Of a stretch of 26,964 bases of DNA, positions 23,555-26,964 are shown piece after piece (position 1 is the first letter of the stretch; every line of letters starts with the position of its first letter). Location: NCBI GenBank assembly GCA_964607135.1, contig CAZSIV010000030.1:1-26964 (forward strand), written 5' to 3'. Both the position numbers and the translations under genes were made by a program. Source of the stretch: Metaruminococcus_A sp964607135 (GTDB taxonomy: Bacteria > Bacillota > Clostridia > Oscillospirales > Ruminococcaceae). Under the pieces are notes generated by a model, which was given only the letters and a program-made list of their open reading frames with translations, was not told the origin of the DNA and ran no database searches.

Positions 23555-24883
23555 ATGGCAAAAAGGAATCAATGGGCGACCGGCATTGGATTTATTTTAG
23601 CGACGGCCGGCTCCGCCATCGGGCTTGGGAACCTTTGGAAGTTTCCCTATTTAATGGGGAAAAACGGCGGGTTTTGGTTTTTAATCATCTACCTCGTCTT
23701 TATCCTCGTTCTCGGTCTGCCGGTCATGATCACCGAAATGTCGCTTGGCCGTTATACCCAGAAAAGCCCGGTCAGCGCGTACCGCTCTGTCGGAAAAAAG
23801 GCGACGGTTATCGGTGTTTTGGGGGTTTTGGTCGCGTTTTTGATCCTCTCCTATTACAGTGTCATCGGCGGATGGATTCTCAAGTATATCGAATCTTATG
23901 CCGTTACCTTCCAGGCCGTGGATTTCGGCTCTTATATTGCATCTCCGGTTGAGCCGATCGTCTGGCATTTCGTCTTTATGGCGCTCGCCTGCCTGCTCTG
24001 TTATAAAGGGGCGAAAAGCATTGAAAAGGCGTCGAAATTTTTGATGCCGCTGCTTTTCATCTTTATCGTCATCATCGCGGTTCGTTCCGTAACACTGCCG
24101 GGCGCGTGGCAGGGCCTGGAGTTCATGTTCGCCCCCTCTGTCGACAGCTTCAGCTTTGGGTCGATCACAGCGGCGCTCGGGCAGGTGTTTTACTCGCTCA
24201 GCCTTGCAATGGGAATCACCGTGACCTACGGAAGCTACCTCAATAAAAAGAACAGCATCCCTAAGGATTGTGCGGTTGTAGCAGGGCTCGACACCGGCGC
24301 GGCTGTCCTCGCCGGGATTGCGATTTTCCCCGCGGTATTTGCATTCGGCCTGGAGCCGGCGCAGGGGCCGAGCCTGATCTTCGGGACGCTGCCGAAGGTG
24401 TTTGAGTCGTTCGCAGGAGGCTCGATCTTCGCGATCATCTTCTTTATTCTGATGCTTTTTGCCGCGGTCACTTCGGGGATCGCCCTGCTCGAAACGGTTG
24501 TTTCCTACACGATCGACGACCTGCACTGGAGCCGCAGAAAATCGATTCTGATCGTCGGGCTGGCAGTCTTCCTGCTCGGCATCCCGAGCTCACTCTCCTT
24601 CGGTGTGCTGGGGGATGTCACCATCCTCAACTACAGCATCTTCGACTTTATGGGGATGGTCACTGACAACCTCCTCCTTCCGATCGGCGGCCTGCTGATG
24701 TGCATCTACATCGGCTGGTTCTGGCAGCCGGGCAAGCTCATTGCGGAAATGGAAGCGGAAGGGATGAAATTCCGGCTGAAAAAAGCTTGGCTTTGGTGTA
24801 TCCGCACTGTCACTCCAGCCTTGATCTTAGTTGTTACCATCCTCGGGTTTATCGATGTTTATCAGAAAATTGCCGGGGTATAA
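23555..24883 (+). CDS. Neurotransmitter:sodium symporter (NSS/SNF) family transporter
   Basis: The 442-residue LeuT-fold membrane protein opens with the NSS signature GFILATAGSAIGLGNLWKFPYLMGKNGG, whose broken first helix binds sodium and substrate. It has roughly 11-12 hydrophobic segments, including LIIYLVFILVLGLPVMITEM and SYYSVIGGWILKYI. Bacterial members import amino acids or related amines with sodium. The substrate cannot be named here; it is not a known uronate carrier family. The start is ATG 23555, supported by GGGGAGG upstream. An in-frame ATG 27 bases earlier lies before that site and is rejected. A hairpin at 25019-25038 may end its transcript. Confidence 0.93.
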   Translation: MAKRNQWATGIGFILATAGSAIGLGNLWKFPYLMGKNGGFWFLIIYLVFILVLGLPVMITEMSLGRYTQKSPVSAYRSVGKKATVIGVLGVLVAFLILSYYSVIGGWILKYIESYAVTFQAVDFGSYIASPVEPIVWHFVFMALACLLCYKGAKSIEKASKFLMPLLFIFIVIIAVRSVTLPGAWQGLEFMFAPSVDSFSFGSITAALGQVFYSLSLAMGITVTYGSYLNKKNSIPKDCAVVAGLDTGAAVLAGIAIFPAVFAFGLEPAQGPSLIFGTLPKVFESFAGGSIFAIIFFILMLFAAVTSGIALLETVVSYTIDDLHWSRRKSILIVGLAVFLLGIPSSLSFGVLGDVTILNYSIFDFMGMVTDNLLLPIGGLLMCIYIGWFWQPGKLIAEMEAEGMKFRLKKAWLWCIRTVTPALILVVTILGFIDVYQKIAGV

Positions 24884-24936
24884 CATACATTCACTTTACT
24901 ATAAAGCGCATAAAGAATCAAAATCACCCGTTGAAC

Positions 24937-24982
24937 AGGCCCTATAAGGGCCTATCCTCTGTGGTAGCCCCCTAAAGGGGGC
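24937..24982. repeat. Two short perfect palindromes between the transporter and IS200 element
   Basis: AGGCCCT-ATA-AGGGCCT (24937-24953) and GCCCCCT-AA-AGGGGGC (24967-24982) are compact hairpins 13 bases apart with similar loops. The second is preceded by GTAG. Neither has a T-run. Together with the hairpin at 25019-25038 they form a three-hairpin cluster. They resemble REP-like or transposon-end structures; function not known. Confidence 0.6.
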
Positions 24983-25018
24983 ACCGAAAGAATCTGGCAA
25001 TCACACTTTTACTACGGG

Positions 25019-25045
25019 CAGCCCCTACTCGGGGGCTGTTTTTAT
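25019..25045 (+). terminator. Hairpin with T-run at the IS200 3' end
   Basis: CAGCCCC pairs with GGGGCTG around TACTCG and is followed on the plus strand by TTTTTATTT. It can terminate reading from the NSS transporter and also forms the subterminal hairpin of the insertion element. Confidence 0.6.
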
Positions 25046-25515
25046 TTGCCCTGTTTTACCGGCTCACCCGTAAACGGGTCTACAAACTCCTTGAGACTAA
25101 TTTGATCATTCATAATATCTTCCTGCAATTGATTCTCTATGTACTCTTTGATTGCCCCTTCGTACTTCCCAACTGTGTCCACATAATACCCTCTGCACCA
25201 AAAATGTCGATTCCCGTATTTGTACTTCAGGTTGGCATGTCGGTCGAATATCATCAGACTGCTTTTACTTTTCAAATATCCCATGTATTGTGCCACACTC
25301 ATGTGCGGTGGTATTGCTACGAGCATATAAATGTGATCTGGGCAACATTCTGCTTCTATGATTTCTACTCCCCTTCGTTCACTTAACTCTCTAAGAATTT
25401 TTCCTATATCTGCCTTGAGTTTCCCATATATCTCTTGCCTTCGATACTTTGGCGCAAACACGATATGATACTTGCATCTCCATTTGCTATGTGATAAACT
25501 TTTTACGTCATTCAT
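25042..25515 (-). CDS. tnpA: IS200/IS605-family TnpA transposase, with HIY in place of HUH
   Basis: The 157-residue single-strand transposase shows KWRCKYHIVFAPKYRR, the family opening, then SERRGVEIIEAECCPDHIYMLVAIPPHMS. It goes on with YMGYLKSKSSLMIF, GNRHFWCRGYYVDTVG and the catalytic Tyr125 in IKEYIENQLQEDI. The metal-binding HUH motif would read DHIHML in relatives. Here the second His is Tyr63 (codon TAT at 25327-25329), leaving only His61. This may inactivate the copy, although the frame is intact. The start is ATG 25515, the usual family start; the frame is open 32 codons upstream through the IS left-end region, which is not protein-like. GC content is lower than in the flanking chromosome. 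Confidence 0.93.
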   Translation of the reverse strand: MNDVKSLSHSKWRCKYHIVFAPKYRRQEIYGKLKADIGKILRELSERRGVEIIEAECCPDHIYMLVAIPPHMSVAQYMGYLKSKSSLMIFDRHANLKYKYGNRHFWCRGYYVDTVGKYEGAIKEYIENQLQEDIMNDQISLKEFVDPFTGEPVKQGK

Positions 25516-25655
25516 TTGACATGAACTTTCTGTGTTTTGATGGTGTGGTTGCCAGACCGCTTCTATTGTAGCACAGGAGGTTCTTTCTTTTGCTAAAGCC
25601 TTTTTACCCACCCCCGGTTCAACCGGGGGTTTTTTCTTGCCTTCTCGGCGTCAAT

Positions 25656-25694
25656 AAAAATGCCCCTCACTTTCCATGGCGAAAAGCGAGGGGC
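25656..25694 (-). terminator. Terminator of the sigma-like gene
   Basis: On the minus strand GCCCCTCGCTTTT pairs (one mismatch) with AAAGTGAGGGGC and is followed by ATTTTTATTG. It lies about 17 bases after the stop codon of the sigma-like gene. Confidence 0.8.
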
Positions 25695-25711
25695 TTGCAC
25701 ACCTTGAATCT

Positions 25712-26230
25712 TTAACTTTCTAAAAGTTTTTTGAGCTTTTCAAGAATGCGCACTTTCTTTTTGTGTACTGCATTATGGTAAATCCCTTTTTCTGCAGCGT
25801 ATTCCCGTTCTGTGAGTCCTTCATAAAACAGCTTGTGGATTAGTTCTTGTTCATCCTCCGACAACAGAGAAAGCGTGGCAATGAGCTTGTCCGCCATTAC
25901 CTTGCGGATTACCTGCTCGTCTAAAGGTTCGGCGGTATCGATCAAAATGTCCGCACCGTTAAAATCGGCTGTGGCCAGCATATCGATGGAGATATCTCCG
26001 TTTTCTGCCGACCGTCTGTCCAGATACCGCTGTCTGTTCTTTGTGCGGTAAAAATCGGCATATTGCTCCGGCGTCACCTCCATCAGCATTCCGTGAAGCG
26101 GGACAAATTTTCTTTCTTGGTAACGAATATCCGTATCTCGCCTGCGGCACAGTTCCGAATAAGTGATTTCCTCGTAGCCGTCCGGCGAGAGAATAAAGCA
26201 TTTCGATTTGGCATATTTATCGTCTGCCAT
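25712..26230 (-). CDS. Sigma-70 region-4-like protein of a mobile element
   Basis: The 172-residue protein has a C-terminal helix-turn-helix of the sigma region 4 type: LSLLSEDEQELIHKLFYEGLTEREYAAEKGIYHNAVHKKKVRILEKLKKLLES. The N-terminal part (YSELCRRRDTDIRYQERKFVPL, TPEQYADFYRTKNRQRYLDRRS) shows no region 2 that I recognise. Proteins of this kind occur on Firmicutes integrative and conjugative elements, where they regulate element genes. Start ATG 26228-26230 follows GGAGG by 8 bases. A perfect inverted repeat lies directly upstream of that site and a terminator-like hairpin further up, pointing to control of this gene. Whether it acts as a true sigma factor is not shown. Confidence 0.8.
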   Translation of the reverse strand: MADDKYAKSKCFILSPDGYEEITYSELCRRRDTDIRYQERKFVPLHGMLMEVTPEQYADFYRTKNRQRYLDRRSAENGDISIDMLATADFNGADILIDTAEPLDEQVIRKVMADKLIATLSLLSEDEQELIHKLFYEGLTEREYAAEKGIYHNAVHKKKVRILEKLKKLLES

Positions 26231-26244
26231 TTAGGTTTCCTCCA

Positions 26245-26278
26245 ATCAATCGTTTTGAAAATTTGCAAAACGATTGAT
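26245..26278 (-). promoter_or_regulatory. 13-bp perfect inverted repeat abutting the ribosome binding site
   Basis: ATCAATCGTTTTG (26245-26257) and CAAAACGATTGAT (26266-26278) are perfect complements with an 8-base centre. On the minus strand the repeat ends directly before TGGAGG, the ribosome binding site of the sigma-like gene. It could be a protein operator or an mRNA hairpin limiting translation. Confidence 0.7.
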
Positions 26279-26301
26279 CGAGAGGGCTGCGGCAATGCGG
26301 A

Positions 26302-26353
26302 TATACAAAAACGCACCTGCATAACGGCAAAAAGCGCCGCAATACAGGTGCGT
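26302..26353 (-). terminator. Leader terminator-like hairpin upstream of the sigma-like gene
   Basis: On the minus strand ACGCACCTG pairs with CAGGTGCGT (9 bp, perfect) around a loop with an inner CGGC/GCCG pairing, followed by a TTTTT run. It would end a leftward transcript about 70 bases before the sigma-like start, so attenuation or a short leader RNA is possible. A minimal frame ATG-AAA-TAA lies just before it. Confidence 0.55.
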
Positions 26354-26525
26354 GTAACTTTATTTCATATATACTATGGCTTGGTGGTTCAGGGTGAAGG
26401 TCGAACTTCCCCGATGAACAGGCAAGGCTTTTTTTGACCGTGTACCGTTAGGGACTGTGCGGTCTATTGTATACGCTCATACTCGCTGCTTCTGATCGGC
26501 AGCGAAGCGCAGGATGTCCAGCGCA
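26354..26525. other. Non-coding-looking part of the sigma-XRE gap
   Basis: Part of the 503-base gap between the sigma-like and XRE genes. There is no convincing gene. On the minus strand an open frame (26477-26602, 41 codons, no good start) ends in YALDILRFAADQKQRV and might be a decayed C-terminus, but it shares bases with the adjacent hairpin, so I do not call it a gene. No tRNA or integrase site is recognised. Confidence 0.4.
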
Positions 26526-26566
26526 TAAAAATCCCTCCAATCCGAAAACTCGGTTTTGGAGGGATT
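26526..26566 (-). terminator. Hairpin with minus-strand T-run in the sigma-XRE gap
   Basis: AATCCCTCCAA (26530-26540) pairs with TTGGAGGGATT (26556-26566), extended by an inner CCGA/TCGG. On the minus strand TTTTTATG follows. It looks like a terminator for a short leftward RNA beginning near the XRE control region; no minus-strand promoter of good quality was found. Confidence 0.5.
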
Positions 26567-26630
26567 AAGCGCGTTGAATTGCCCCGACAAAACTCCGTTT
26601 TTTTATTGCCGGGGTACGCTAAAATATGTA

Positions 26631-26671
26631 GTTCACAAATCTATGAACTGTCGGTTCTTTTATAATTGAAC
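26631..26671. promoter_or_regulatory. Twin 18-bp operator-like sites GTTC-N10-GAAC
   Basis: Two sites with identical geometry lie 23 bases apart centre to centre: 26631-26648 and 26654-26671. Each is GTTC, ten bases, GAAC. The second encloses a TATAAT (26661-26666). They sit about 65-100 bases before the XRE gene and are probable binding sites for that regulator or a partner. Confidence 0.55.
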
Positions 26672-26681
26672 GGGTGTGCCA

Positions 26682-26709
26682 TTATCAACATGGCATAAAT
26701 CCGTATAAT
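26682..26709 (+). promoter_or_regulatory. Candidate promoter for the XRE gene
   Basis: TTATCA (26682-26687) and a perfect TATAAT (26704-26709) are spaced by 16 bases. Start would be about 18 bases before the GTG. The -35 is poor, as in a regulated promoter. Confidence 0.45.
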
Positions 26710-26733
26710 TATGATAAGCGAGGTGAACTGACA

Positions 26734-26964
26734 GTGCATAGCAAAACTGAAATGCTCGGCAGCATTATTAAAACCGCCCGCCAACGCTCCAAAATCACGA
26801 TGGAGGTACTGGCTGAAAAGGTGGGCATTACCGAGAGATACTTATACCGAATAGAGAACGAGGGGAAATATCCAAGCTATGAGGTTCTCTATAAGATTGT
26901 TCGGGAGCTTGCCATTAACCCAGACTTGATCTTCTACCCTGAGAAGCCTGTCAGCGCCAGTGAT
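26734..26964 (+). CDS. XRE-family helix-turn-helix regulator (partial, runs off the right edge)
   Basis: Seventy-seven codons are open to the end of the window. The start is GTG (26734-26736), with GAGGTG 8 bases upstream. The protein reads LGSIIKTARQRSKITMEVLAEKVGITERYLYRIENEGKYPSYEVLYKIVRELAI, a complete Cro/CI-type DNA-binding domain: helix 2 with MEVLAEKVGI, recognition helix ERYLYRIENEGK. Then comes NPDLIFYPEKP, a form common in regulators on clostridial integrative elements. It probably controls element genes through sites in the upstream gap. The remainder is outside the window. Confidence 0.85.
   Translation, partial: MHSKTEMLGSIIKTARQRSKITMEVLAEKVGITERYLYRIENEGKYPSYEVLYKIVRELAINPDLIFYPEKPVSASD

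Larger units (their letters stand above)
25018..25630 (-). mobile_element. IS200/IS605-family element (transposase only, no TnpB)
   Basis: The element carries one Y1 transposase gene and no tnpB. As usual for IS200 it has no terminal inverted repeats but subterminal hairpins: at the transposase 5' side ACCCCCGG-TTCAA-CCGGGGGT (25610-25630), and just past its stop CAGCCCC/GGGGCTG (25019-25038). True cleavage points lie slightly outside these hairpins and cannot be fixed without an empty site; right end probably 25631-25655, left end possibly as far as 24930. It sits downstream of the sigma-like gene, whose terminator remains intact. Confidence 0.8.

Noticed and set aside
23555..24883. NSS transporter as the missing importer of the glucuronate operon
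   Set aside because: The family carries amino acids and amines, it has its own promoter, and an operon terminator and a GNAT gene lie between.
24900..25040. CRISPR-like repeat cluster
   Set aside because: The palindromes differ in sequence, spacing is irregular, there are only three, and no cas genes are present.
26477..26602. 41-codon minus-strand frame as a gene
   Set aside because: It lacks a credible start and ribosome binding site and overlaps a strong hairpin; recorded only as a possible remnant.

Overview
The window reads as chromosomal DNA from a spore-forming, fairly GC-rich Clostridia member, probably in the Oscillospirales/Ruminococcaceae range. Supporting signs are spoIIE with a Spo0A-type promoter, a CdaA/CdaR c-di-AMP module, MEP-pathway ispD/ispF, strong GGAGG-type ribosome binding sites with some GTG/TTG starts, and many U-rich terminators. 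The taxonomic placement is inference from gene content, not from a marker gene.

Layout. (1) 1-1.2 kb: the 3' part of a secreted-type Ig-like plus YkuD L,D-transpeptidase gene, interrupted by an in-frame TGA. (2) 1.2-11.4 kb, all on the minus strand: spoIIE; a TfoX C-terminal-domain protein with a large FAD dehydrogenase; cdaA-cdaR; a cysteine-desulfurase-like PLP enzyme with a DUF3343 protein; and ispD-ispF with an NTF2-like protein. Terminators or promoters separate most of these units. (3) 11.5-12.8 kb, plus strand: a homocysteine S-methyltransferase-domain protein with a short, apparently truncated second domain. (4) 12.9-22.8 kb: a divergent AraC regulator and a seven-gene plus-strand operon for glucuronic acid side chains of xylan. 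(5) 22.9-24.9 kb: a GNAT acetyltransferase and an NSS-family sodium symporter. (6) 24.9-27 kb: an accessory segment, visibly more AT-rich, with an IS200-type element, a sigma-region-4 protein, several strong inverted repeats and a partial XRE regulator. It looks like one edge of an integrative element.

The glucuronate operon is the main coherent system. Its order is uxaC, a CE15 glucuronoyl esterase, a GH67 alpha-glucuronidase, an SDR fructuronate reductase, uxuA, a KDPG aldolase fused to a VOC-like domain, and kdgK. Together they can convert (methyl)glucuronoyl xylo-oligosaccharides to glucuronate, fructuronate, mannonate, KDG, KDPG, and then pyruvate plus glyceraldehyde-3-phosphate. Unusual points are a CE15 enzyme without a signal peptide, the aldolase-VOC fusion, and no transporter gene in the unit.

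Other points worth attention: a spoIIE promoter with consensus -35/-10 boxes held 21 bp apart, a TnpA whose HUH motif reads His-Ile-Tyr, twin GTTC-N10-GAAC sites before the XRE gene, and a 13-bp perfect inverted repeat next to the ribosome binding site of the sigma-like gene. All family assignments come from reading motifs; no database search was run.
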